This document shows, piece after piece, positions 34,990 to 43,119 of a stretch of DNA of 43,119 nucleotides. Position numbers and translations under genes: made by a program. Origin of the DNA: Erysipelotrichia bacterium (lineage in GTDB: Bacteria > Muiribacteriota > Ozemobacteria > Ozemobacterales > Ozemobacteraceae); contig SABV01000003.1 of assembly GCA_009928855.1 (NCBI GenBank), positions 1 to 43,119 on the forward strand, given 5' to 3'. The notes under the pieces were generated by a model. That model was not told the origin of the DNA. It saw only the letters and a list, made by a program, of their open reading frames with translations, and did not search any database. The first letter of the stretch is position 1. Each line of letters opens with the position of its first letter.

Positions 34990-37310
34990 ACGAATTAGCT
35001 CAAAAACGTATCCGGGAAATCAGGGAAAAAGTTGCTGCTGCAGTCAATAAACATCTGACAATGGACCTTTCAGAGGCTGCCAGGGGCAAGCTTTTTATGA
35101 CGCTTGCCGGCACAGCTCTTGAGAGCTCTAAGGGAGCCATCTTCAATTATTTGCAGACCAGGCCGGAAAGAGAAGAAGCCATTATTGCCGCCAGCAAGTT
35201 TGACTGCGAGTCGATCGAGACTTTTTTGCTGGAACAGCTTAAAAAACCTCACGCATTGTATCGTGAAGTTATCATTGAACAGCTTGGGCTTAAAAAACGT
35301 GAAGCGCTGGTATCTCTTCTGAAGCCTTTTTTGGCTGATCCAGACAGGCATGTTCGCTTTCAGACAATTCACAGCCTTTTTAATATTGGCGGCAGAGAAG
35401 CGGCTCTTGCAATGTGCGAATTTATTTCTGATCCTGACGAATGGATCTCAATGACTATTCTGCGCTTGTTGTGCATTATGCGCGAGCTTGATTCAATTCC
35501 CATTCTTGCCGAAAAATACTATCAGGATGACGATTTAAGGCGCAAAGCTTTGATGATATCGTTTCTTGCAAGGTTCAGAAGTGTAACTTTGCTTGGTATT
35601 TTTGATCAGGGAATTCAGGCCCGTGATGCGCGCCTGCGAGCGAACTCTATCGAGGCGGTCGGCAACCTTAATTTGCCGGCAGCAGAAATAAGATCTCGAA
35701 TTGAGCCTTCTTTGCGTGATCCAAACAATCGTATCAGAGCGAACTCTATTTTAGCGCTTGCCAGGCTAGATCCTGAAAAAATCAAGCCTGAAATCGCCGA
35801 GATGGTTAATTCAAACGATGTTCAATTGAGGCGTAGCGCCGCTTTTATTCTGGGCATGATTCCTTCTGACGACTATCATGATCTGGCCGCTATTCTGGTT
35901 GTAGACCAGAATGATGCCGTCAGAAAAAGAATGATCCAGTCGCTTCGCAATTTTTCTTCAGAGTTTGTTTGCAATCAGCTCGAAAAGGCGCTCGGTGACG
36001 CGGACAAATGGATTCGCAAACACGCAGTGGATATGGCAGCGCGTGTATCCAATTTTCCGCATAAGAAAGTTCTTACTCTCCTTAAGACCGAGAGAGCCGC
36101 GCCGAATCTGGCTGCCTGCATGAACTTTTTTGCTGCGCATCCGGTTGAAGAAGCACTTGGACCAATAAAAATGCATGTTAAAGATCGACGCTTACCCGTT
36201 GTTAAAGCGTTTTTAAATGCAATGGCTTCTATCGGCGGCATGGAAGGTGTCAAATCTGTTGCGCCTCGATTAGAACAGAAAGACCCGTCTGTGACTCAAG
36301 CCTTGAGCGAGGTTCTTATCAAAGCCGGTGGAGGTAAGACTCTTGATGATCTTGTTGAAAAATTTGCTCAGGCTCGCAACGAAAATCAGGTGATCACTCT
36401 TGTGCCTTCCCTGCTCAGTTCGCTTGAAATTCTAGGCCAGGGCGATAATATGCCTGAACCTTTGCTCAGAAGTCTTGAGTCTGTAGCAGTCGAAATTGTT
36501 GCCGAGCCCCCAGAGTCGCCAGTTATAACGTCAGAGTCGCTTGCTGAATTTTCTGGTGCTGATACAGCCGGACTCGTAGAGATTCAGGGCGAAGAACCAG
36601 AGCTTACTCTCGATTTTTCTTCTAACTTACCTGATCTTTCAACACTCGGGTCTGCAGCAGTAAACGAAAAAATGCCCACCGAAGACTCAGAAGCAGACGC
36701 TGACAAAACAGATGCCGAAAAACATTCAATACATTATCGTCAGGGTCTTAAAGCCTACAATATTGGCAAGTATAAAAAGGCTATAACTGAATTTAACAGA
36801 GTTCTTGAAACCGATGAGCACCCTCCGAAAAACGTCTTTTTATACATGGGCATCATTTACAGCGACCAGGAAAATTATGAACAGGCCAGAGATTACCTGC
36901 AAACCTTTCTTCAGAAGGCCCCTGATCACGAAAAGGCCCTTTTTCTGCTCGGAAAAATTTATAAACAGTTGAAAAACTGGGATGGCATGATCAAGATTTA
37001 TTCTCGCTTTGTTGGCGGCGAACTTAAGATTTCACCAAAAATGAAAATGCGTGTTTATCATGACCTTGGCATTGCTCAGATCCTTATCGGAAAATATCAA
37101 GAGGGTTTAAAGCTCCTTTCGGCTCTTCTCAAAAAAAAGCCGGAAGATGCAGAAGTCGCCTATTATGCGGCACTCGCGCAGTTCCATCTCGAAAATTTAC
37201 CGGCGGCGGCCACAATATTGCAGTCTGCAGTAAAAAATGCGGTTGGTAATAAAAGAATTGCACGCCTGATCGATGCTCTTGCCAAAAAAATTCGTGGCGA
37301 AGAAAACTGA
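34986..37310 (+). CDS. HEAT-repeat + TPR-repeat protein
   Basis: ORF 774 aa. HEAT units (DARLRANSIEAVGNL, NRIRANSILALARL), acidic linker, C-terminal TPRs (HYRQGLKAYNIGKYKKAITEFNRVLETD...). ATGA overlap with the preceding gene. Confidence 0.92.
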   Translation: MNELAQKRIREIREKVAAAVNKHLTMDLSEAARGKLFMTLAGTALESSKGAIFNYLQTRPEREEAIIAASKFDCESIETFLLEQLKKPHALYREVIIEQLGLKKREALVSLLKPFLADPDRHVRFQTIHSLFNIGGREAALAMCEFISDPDEWISMTILRLLCIMRELDSIPILAEKYYQDDDLRRKALMISFLARFRSVTLLGIFDQGIQARDARLRANSIEAVGNLNLPAAEIRSRIEPSLRDPNNRIRANSILALARLDPEKIKPEIAEMVNSNDVQLRRSAAFILGMIPSDDYHDLAAILVVDQNDAVRKRMIQSLRNFSSEFVCNQLEKALGDADKWIRKHAVDMAARVSNFPHKKVLTLLKTERAAPNLAACMNFFAAHPVEEALGPIKMHVKDRRLPVVKAFLNAMASIGGMEGVKSVAPRLEQKDPSVTQALSEVLIKAGGGKTLDDLVEKFAQARNENQVITLVPSLLSSLEILGQGDNMPEPLLRSLESVAVEIVAEPPESPVITSESLAEFSGADTAGLVEIQGEEPELTLDFSSNLPDLSTLGSAAVNEKMPTEDSEADADKTDAEKHSIHYRQGLKAYNIGKYKKAITEFNRVLETDEHPPKNVFLYMGIIYSDQENYEQARDYLQTFLQKAPDHEKALFLLGKIYKQLKNWDGMIKIYSRFVGGELKISPKMKMRVYHDLGIAQILIGKYQEGLKLLSALLKKKPEDAEVAYYAALAQFHLENLPAAATILQSAVKNAVGNKRIARLIDALAKKIRGEEN

Positions 37311-37339
37311 CCGGCCAGTTTGCTGAAGTTTCTGGTTAC

Positions 37340-37384
37340 AGCGCTTAAAAGTGTAGATTGTGTTTAATCAAGCTTTTAAGCGCT
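37340..37384. other. perfect 12-bp inverted repeat in the proS leader (possible terminator or regulatory hairpin)
   Basis: AGCGCTTAAAAG (37340-37351), 21-nt loop with nested GATT/AATC, CTTTTAAGCGCT (37373-37384), followed by TTACTT. Confidence 0.7.
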
Positions 37385-37543
37385 TTACTTACATGGCAAC
37401 TTTGTCATTGCCGTCGAGAATACAGCTTTTAGTGATTTTTCGCCGAATTTATGATAGATTTGTCGATGCAAAAAACAGGTTAAAAATAACAGGGGCTCGC
37501 ACAAGGAGCTTCGATGCTTATTACCAAATGAAAGGCTCAACTG

Positions 37544-38998
37544 ATGAACAAACCTGACTCTCAGAACACTAACAAGAAGCTGGACGCTATCACGCCTAAA
37601 TCCGAAGATATTTCGCGCTGGTATACCGATGTGGTGCTCAAGGCGAAAATGGCTGATTATTCACCCGTTAAGGGTTGCATGGTGATCAGACCATACGGTT
37701 ATGCTCTCTGGGAAAACATACAGAAGCTTCTTGATGTTGAATTCAAGCGACTTGGCCATCAAAACGCATATTTTCCGCTCTTGATTCCGGAAAGTTTTCT
37801 GACCAAGGAAGCTGAGCATGTCGAAGGTTTTGCGCCCGAAGTTGCGTGGGTAACTCACGGTGGTCATGAAGAACTTGAAGAGCGTCTTGCCATAAGACCA
37901 ACTTCAGAAGCTATTATTGGCCACATGTATTCAAAGTGGATCGAAAGTTATCGTGATTTGCCGGTTCTTATTAACCAGTGGGCCAACGTTTTAAGATGGG
38001 AAAAGGTTACCCGCCCATTTTTGCGGACAACCGAATTCTTGTGGCAGGAAGGCCATACCGCGCATCGTACACATGAAGAAGCCCAGCAGGAAGTCATGCA
38101 GATGCTCAAGGTTTATAAGGACTTTGTTGAAGGGGATCTGGCTATTCCTCTGGTGACTGGCGAAAAGAGCCAGAAGGAAAAATTTGCCGGAGCTCTTAAT
38201 ACTTACACTATTGAGGCGCTGATGCCTGATGGGCAGGCTCTCCAGTCAGGAACCTCACATGATCTCGGGCAGAATTTTGCCAAAGCGTTCAATATTAACT
38301 TTCTCGATTCTGACGGCCAGCGCAAGTTTGCCTGGACAACATCATGGGGCATGTCGACCAGAATTATCGGTGCGGCAATTATGGTTCACGGCGATGATCG
38401 CGGGTTGAGATTGCCTCCTAGAGTTGCTCCGATGCAGGCTGTTGTGATTCCTATCGTTTATAAAGATTCTCAAGATGTTATTGTTAAGGCTAAAGAACTT
38501 ACCAAACGACTTCTTGCTGCAGATGTCAGAGTGCATCTCGATGATCGCGAAGGTTTCAAGCCGGGCTGGAAATATTCTGAATATGAAATGATGGGTGTTC
38601 CGCTGCGTGTTGAAATCGGGCAGAAGGATCTTGAGAAAAATCAGGTTTGTCTCGTCAGGCGTGATACTCTCGAAAAAATGTTTGTTCCTGATGTCGAACT
38701 TGAAGAAACTGTCGCACGCCTCATGAAAGAGATTCAGCAGAACCTTTTTAATCAGGCCTCTGAAATTTTGAAGAACAAAACATTTAAGGCCGCTTCTTTT
38801 GAAGAATTTGTATCAGTCATCAGAGAAAAGCATGGCATGGCAGATCTGGTCTGGTGCGGATCGACTGAGTGCGAAGCCCGCTTTAAGGCCGAGGGTGGGG
38901 CTACGATACGATGTTTTAATGATGGCGAAATAGATGGCCCATGCGCAGTCTGCGGAAAAGAAGGCACAAAAAGGGTGTTTGTCGCCAGAGCTTATTGA
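37544..38998 (+). CDS. proS: prolyl-tRNA synthetase (archaeal/eukaryotic-like short type)
   Basis: ORF 484 aa. Class II motifs RPTSEAIIGHMYSKWIESYRDLPVLINQWANVLRWE, FLWQEGHTAH, SGTSHDLGQNF, C-terminal Cys-rich module CGSTECEARF...CAVCG. Confidence 0.96.
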   Translation: MNKPDSQNTNKKLDAITPKSEDISRWYTDVVLKAKMADYSPVKGCMVIRPYGYALWENIQKLLDVEFKRLGHQNAYFPLLIPESFLTKEAEHVEGFAPEVAWVTHGGHEELEERLAIRPTSEAIIGHMYSKWIESYRDLPVLINQWANVLRWEKVTRPFLRTTEFLWQEGHTAHRTHEEAQQEVMQMLKVYKDFVEGDLAIPLVTGEKSQKEKFAGALNTYTIEALMPDGQALQSGTSHDLGQNFAKAFNINFLDSDGQRKFAWTTSWGMSTRIIGAAIMVHGDDRGLRLPPRVAPMQAVVIPIVYKDSQDVIVKAKELTKRLLAADVRVHLDDREGFKPGWKYSEYEMMGVPLRVEIGQKDLEKNQVCLVRRDTLEKMFVPDVELEETVARLMKEIQQNLFNQASEILKNKTFKAASFEEFVSVIREKHGMADLVWCGSTECEARFKAEGGATIRCFNDGEIDGPCAVCGKEGTKRVFVARAY

Positions 38999-39012
38999 TA
39001 AAGCACAACAAG

Positions 39013-39053
39013 CGGCACCGGTTCAAATAATCGAACTGGTGCTGTTTTTTTTT
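39013..39053 (+). terminator. intrinsic terminator downstream of proS
   Basis: CGGCACCGGTTC ... GAACTGGTGCTG stem (with G-T wobbles), 8-nt loop, followed by a run of 9 Ts. Confidence 0.9.
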
Positions 39054-39099
39054 ATTCTGATTATGATAAAATAAACGAAACTCAGATGGTCGGGAAGTT

Positions 39100-40608
39100 A
39101 TGAAAATGGATATTAAAGTAAAAAGACTCCTCAAAGATCTGACAAACTCAGATGATGATCTGCGGGCACTCTCGGCAATGACTCTTATGAAACTTGATTT
39201 TCCTGATAATGTTGCCCGCGAAGAAGTTTTGCAAAGCCTTGTTAAGGCAACCCAGGATAAAAGCGTTTCGGTCAGATTCTTTGCGCGCAAAGCAATAGAT
39301 AAAATAAAAAAAACCGAGAAGCTTTTAAAAACGGGCATAAGCGAGTCATCTGTCGGGCTTGACGAAACTCTCGTTGCAGATGACTACAAAGAGCGTTTGG
39401 CGGCTGTAATGGAGATAAGCTCAACCGGTAATGCAGAATACAAGCAAAAATTGCTTAAAATGCTTGAAACTGAGGATCATGCATTTGTCAGGGCTGCTCT
39501 TATAAGCTGTCTTAAATTATTTATGGACAAGGCCGAGGCCTCTGTCTTAAGTCCCTTTCTTTCTGATGCTGATAATCGCGTCAGGTCCAATACTATAGAA
39601 GCATTAGAATATCTTAAGGCTGAAGAGGTCATTCCGGCTCTTTTTTCTGCTTTGTCTGACCCGGATAACCGCATCAGAGCTGTTGCAGCTAAGGCATTGC
39701 AGTCTTTTGGCGAGGAAAAAGTATTTGCTGAATTAAAAAAAATGCTTGAGTCCCCTGAAGAATGGATGAAAAGCAGCGCCATTTACGCACTGTCGCATAT
39801 TCAGGCCGGTGAAGCCATAGAATTGCTGCTTGAAGCTGCCAGACTTGCCACAAGTGCAGAAATAAGAATCAGAGCAATTGTTGCGCTCGCCAATTATTAT
39901 GACTCAACTACATATGGCTTTTTGAAGGCTCTCGCCACCAGTGGTGAAGGTATCTTCAAAGAAACGGCGAACAAGGCTCTCAGACTCCTGGAAGAAAAAC
40001 ACGGGGCCGAGCCGCCTGTTGCGACCATAGTAGCTGTGCATGCCGAGTCTGTTGAAACACCGTCACTCGAAAAACCGGTTTCAGACGGTGGGCGTGCCGA
40101 TGATATCACTTCTGCCGTTTCAAAGCTTTTTCGCAAAGGAAAAGAAGAAGCGATTGGTCTTTCAAACCGTGCTGCGATAAATTTTGCCGTTACCGACATC
40201 AAAAAAGAGCTGGATGAACTATGCAAAGAAGTCGGACGCACTGCTTTCGACATTTACCAGTCGGGCGAAATTGAGTTGTCGGCTTTGTTAACTCAGGGGC
40301 ATGAGATTCTCAGAATGAATTTCTTTATTCAAAAATACGCAGAACAAGAAGAAAAAGCGGCCAGTAAAAAGCCGACAGGTTTTCTGGAACAACTCAAAAG
40401 CCTTTTCTCAAAAACTGCAGAGCAGAAGCAGTCTGCTTCTCAGGCAGAAAAATTTACCAAAAAGCGTGATGAGCTTTTATGTAAGTTCGGGTTGCTTGCC
40501 CTGAAAAAATACGAAACAGAAGAATTTAGGCATAAACAGATAGATGCTTATTTTGTAACCTACCAGCGTCTTTTAAAAAAGCTCGACGCTGAGCAGAAAA
40601 AAATCTAA
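39100..40608 (+). CDS. HEAT-repeat protein with C-terminal coiled/helical region
   Basis: ORF 502 aa with HEAT units DADNRVRSNTIEALEYL, DPDNRIRAVAAKALQSF; RBS-like GGGAAG. Confidence 0.9.
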   Translation: MKMDIKVKRLLKDLTNSDDDLRALSAMTLMKLDFPDNVAREEVLQSLVKATQDKSVSVRFFARKAIDKIKKTEKLLKTGISESSVGLDETLVADDYKERLAAVMEISSTGNAEYKQKLLKMLETEDHAFVRAALISCLKLFMDKAEASVLSPFLSDADNRVRSNTIEALEYLKAEEVIPALFSALSDPDNRIRAVAAKALQSFGEEKVFAELKKMLESPEEWMKSSAIYALSHIQAGEAIELLLEAARLATSAEIRIRAIVALANYYDSTTYGFLKALATSGEGIFKETANKALRLLEEKHGAEPPVATIVAVHAESVETPSLEKPVSDGGRADDITSAVSKLFRKGKEEAIGLSNRAAINFAVTDIKKELDELCKEVGRTAFDIYQSGEIELSALLTQGHEILRMNFFIQKYAEQEEKAASKKPTGFLEQLKSLFSKTAEQKQSASQAEKFTKKRDELLCKFGLLALKKYETEEFRHKQIDAYFVTYQRLLKKLDAEQKKI

Positions 40609-40622
40609 TTAACGAGGCAGCA

Positions 40623-41135
40623 ATGGATCTGAAGAAATTTATCAGAGATGTCCCTGACTTTCCCAAACCCGGAATCATATTCAAGGATATAACCCCCCTT
40701 CTTGCGGATAAGAGCGCTTTTGCTGCAATGATTGATGTTTTTGCCGATAAATACCGCGAAGCTGGCATCAGCAAAATATGCGGCATTGAATCACGCGGCT
40801 TTATAATCGGTGCTGCTCTGGCTTTGCGTATGAATGTTGGTTTTGTGCCCATTCGCAAAGCTGGCAAATTACCGTGTAAATCTGTTCGTAGAGAATATAG
40901 TCTAGAATACGGCAAAGATGCCATCGAGATTCATGCTGATGCTCTTAAAAAGGGCGAACGTGTGCTGCTGGTGGATGATCTTATCGCAACAGGTGGTACA
41001 GCTCTGGCTGCATTAGCGTTGCTCGAAGACATTGGCGCAGACGTGGTCGGCGTAACTTTTGTGGTTGAACTAGAATTTCTCAAGGGAATCGAAAAGTTTG
41101 ACCGGGCAAAAGTTTTCTCGCTGCTCAAATATTGA
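40623..41135 (+). CDS. apt: adenine phosphoribosyltransferase
   Basis: ORF 170 aa: IRDVPDFPKPGIIFKDITPLL, GIESRGFIIGAALA, FVPIRKAGKLP, PRPP motif VLLVDDLIATGGTALA. Confidence 0.97.
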   Translation: MDLKKFIRDVPDFPKPGIIFKDITPLLADKSAFAAMIDVFADKYREAGISKICGIESRGFIIGAALALRMNVGFVPIRKAGKLPCKSVRREYSLEYGKDAIEIHADALKKGERVLLVDDLIATGGTALAALALLEDIGADVVGVTFVVELEFLKGIEKFDRAKVFSLLKY

Positions 41136-41139
41136 TTCT

Positions 41140-41856
41140 GTGATAAATCGGTCTGTATGGGCAATTATACCGGTCAGGGGTGGTTCAAAGCGTCTGGAGC
41201 GCAAAAATATCATGCCTTTTGCCGGTATCTCTCTGACCCGGCGGGTCGTTGAAACTGCCCGGCGATGTGGCCGTTTCTGTCGAGTGCTTGTGACCACCGA
41301 TGATCAAGAGATTGCAGAAGAAGCAAAATCGGCAGGCGCCGAAGTGCCCTTTCTCAGGCCTGCCAGTCTAGCTACTGATACAGCATCTTCGCTTGATACC
41401 CTGCTTCATGCCTTTGAATATATGCTTGGCGCATTTCCTGAAGACAAGCCAGAAGCCGTTGGTCTTTTGCAGGCAACTTCTCCATTGCTGCAGGCCAGAC
41501 ATCTTAATGAGGCAGTTGACGTTTTTTTTAACGGTGATTTTAACAGTCTTTCATCTATGAAAAGGGTGACGCAGCACCCTGAGTGGATGTTTTATCTTGA
41601 CACGGTAACCCGTCAGGCTACCCCTGAAAGTCGCTCTGGTATAGTGTCGTCAGCAGCAGAGCTCAAAAAACGCTTCATTGAAAACGGTGCCGTTTATCTG
41701 GTAAAAACCTCATGGCTGGCAGAATCGAAGAGTATTTATGATTTTGACCGGCATGGTTGTTACGAAATGTCTGCCGAAGACTCGATAGATATAGACACCC
41801 GCCCAGACTGGGATTATGCAGAATTTATGTTTGAAAAACGTCAGAAGTCAGGTTGA
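41140..41856 (+). CDS. CMP-sugar (acylneuraminate-type) cytidylyltransferase
   Basis: AIIPVRGGSKRLERKNIMPFAG...LVTTDDQEIAEEAKSAGAEVPFLRPASLATDTASSLD...LLQATSPLL. The track ORF starts at ATG 41098 inside apt; the in-frame GTG at 41140 just after the apt stop is a plausible start. Confidence 0.88.
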   Translation: MINRSVWAIIPVRGGSKRLERKNIMPFAGISLTRRVVETARRCGRFCRVLVTTDDQEIAEEAKSAGAEVPFLRPASLATDTASSLDTLLHAFEYMLGAFPEDKPEAVGLLQATSPLLQARHLNEAVDVFFNGDFNSLSSMKRVTQHPEWMFYLDTVTRQATPESRSGIVSSAAELKKRFIENGAVYLVKTSWLAESKSIYDFDRHGCYEMSAEDSIDIDTRPDWDYAEFMFEKRQKSG

Positions 41857-43119
41857 ATGTTTGTCTCGGCGTTCCATGATAGGGTTATACAGGGTTGCCC
41901 TATTTCTACCGTTGTTTTTTGAATAATAAAGTGCAAAATCAGCCTTCTGAATAATCTCTGTTTTAGATCTGGCCTGGTCTGGGTAGCAGGCAACACCAAG
42001 AGAAACGGTAAGCGGTATGCGTTCTCCGTTGACTCTGAAATCATAGCTTTCTATTGCCGTTCTAATACGCTCTGCCGGGGCTAAAGAACCTTCGCCATTT
42101 TTTTCAGGACAGATTACCACAAATTCTTCGCCACCGTAGCGTGCCGCAATATCAATTTCTCTAACGCTTTTTTCGATGAGTCTGGCAACTATTTTGAGCA
42201 CTCTGTCACCCTCTGGATGCCCGTAGTTATCGTTAAAGCTTTTGAAGTGATCGACGTCGAGTATTATCAACGAAATATGGTTTTCGTAACGGTCGGCGCG
42301 TTGCAGTTCTTCGTCAAGGCGTTGCTGAAAATACCTGTGGTTGTAAAGTTTTGTCATTTCATCTGTGACTGCATACCGATAAAGTCTGGCGTTATCAATG
42401 GCTATGGCGGCCTGATTAGCCAGATTTGTAAAAAGCTCAAAGTCTTTGTCCGAAAAGCTTTCAGGCACAGAACGCGATATGTTGAGAGTTCCGAGGAGCT
42501 TGTCCTTGGCCGACAATGGGACACACATAAGAGTTCCGGTTCTGATATATTTCTTTTTTATTTTTAAAAAAGTCGGGTCGGTTTCTGCATTTTTCACAAA
42601 CAGGGGCGTTCGGTTTTTTACGACCCAGCCGGCGACCGACTCCCCGATTTCAAGGCGCGTATTATTTGTTATTTCTTCGCTCAGACCGACTGCAACACCT
42701 ATGGTCAGAGTCTTCTCGCTGTCGTCGAGCAGCATTAGAGAGCCTTTCTCTGCTTTGATAACCTTAACGACAATTTCGAGTATCATGTTCTGAAGTTTTC
42801 TAAAGTCGAGTTCAGAGCTGATGGCTTTTCCGACCTCGTAAAGCGTTGACAGCTGGAGAATTCTATAATCGAGATCTATTTTGGTGTTTCGCAGATTGAT
42901 GCGCATTTCGTCAAAAATCTCGGTTAGGCTGCCAATTTCGTCGGTTGAAACTGGAACAATCTGCTGATTGAAGTCGCCTTTGCTGATAAATCTGGCGCCA
43001 TCTATCAGGTTTGCCAGAGGGGCGGTAAAACCGTATGCCAGTAATATTGCCAGAAAAATCGATATGACGGCTGTCAGCGTAAGTATTCTGATTATGCGTT
43101 CTTTGAATTTGTAGGCGGC
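41848..43119 (-). CDS. TM-HAMP-GAF-GGDEF diguanylate cyclase (partial, runs off right edge)
   Basis: The track ORF begins at an internal Met (42906). The reading frame stays open to 43119, encoding a TM (ILTLTAVISIFLAILLAYGF) and HAMP (APLANLIDGARFISKGDFNQQIVPVSTDEIGSL). GAF then GGDEF core REIDIAARYGGEEFVVI. Confidence 0.93.
   Translation of the reverse strand, partial: AAYKFKERIIRILTLTAVISIFLAILLAYGFTAPLANLIDGARFISKGDFNQQIVPVSTDEIGSLTEIFDEMRINLRNTKIDLDYRILQLSTLYEVGKAISSELDFRKLQNMILEIVVKVIKAEKGSLMLLDDSEKTLTIGVAVGLSEEITNNTRLEIGESVAGWVVKNRTPLFVKNAETDPTFLKIKKKYIRTGTLMCVPLSAKDKLLGTLNISRSVPESFSDKDFELFTNLANQAAIAIDNARLYRYAVTDEMTKLYNHRYFQQRLDEELQRADRYENHISLIILDVDHFKSFNDNYGHPEGDRVLKIVARLIEKSVREIDIAARYGGEEFVVICPEKNGEGSLAPAERIRTAIESYDFRVNGERIPLTVSLGVACYPDQARSKTEIIQKADFALYYSKNNGRNRATLYNPIMERRDKHST

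Noticed and set aside
37311-37543. T-box riboswitch for proS
   Set aside because: No AGGGUGGNACCGCG-type T-box sequence found by eye in the leader.
37514-37546. In-frame TGA upstream of proS as possible readthrough, selenocysteine or recoded codon
   Set aside because: TGA serves as a normal stop elsewhere here (e.g. asp-family, SBP-OmpA, apt genes) and proS has its own ATG; a uORF is the simpler reading.
1-43119. CRISPR arrays, tRNA/rRNA genes, transposases, integrases, att-like repeats
   Set aside because: None recognised on reading both strands; all large ORFs fit chromosomal housekeeping/envelope functions. Small RNAs cannot be excluded without a covariance search.

Overview
This 43.1 kb bacterial window is gene-dense. 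It shows no tRNA/rRNA genes, no CRISPR array and no recognisable mobile element. It reads as several long, tightly packed operons. (1) Minus strand 3874..1: secreted hypothetical, asd, a PilP/secretin-N-like periplasmic protein, and a DUF362/ferredoxin protein cut by the left edge. (2) Plus strand: a stand-alone RsbW-like anti-sigma kinase. (3) Minus strand 13837..4451: seven genes encoding a membrane-anchored substrate-binding protein (SBP)::OmpA fusion, PspA/IM30, a secreted SBP::OmpA fusion, an ABC permease with a large extra-membrane insert, an ABC ATPase with a long N-terminal extension, a membrane coiled-coil protein, and a classical AAA+ ATPase with a degenerate N-terminal AAA-like region. 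This is the best candidate for an undescribed system: an ESCRT-III-type protein (PspA) plus an AAA+ ATPase plus a peptidoglycan-tethered ABC transporter. (4) Minus strand 32690..14580: ftsE-ftsX-envC-like-ctp, three prepilin-like proteins, pilB-M-N-O-(P-like), a HEAT-repeat protein and two large membrane TPR proteins. (5) Plus strand 32873..37310: two PilT-like ATPases, the second lacking several catalytic motifs, translationally coupled to a HEAT+TPR protein. (6) Plus strand: proS (archaeal/eukaryotic-like type), a HEAT protein, apt, and a CMP-sugar cytidylyltransferase. (7) Minus strand: a HAMP-GAF-GGDEF protein running off the right edge. Gene content (HEAT/TPR abundance with a T4P operon) suggests a deep-branching Gram-negative lineage, possibly Riflebacteria-like. 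That placement is inference only.
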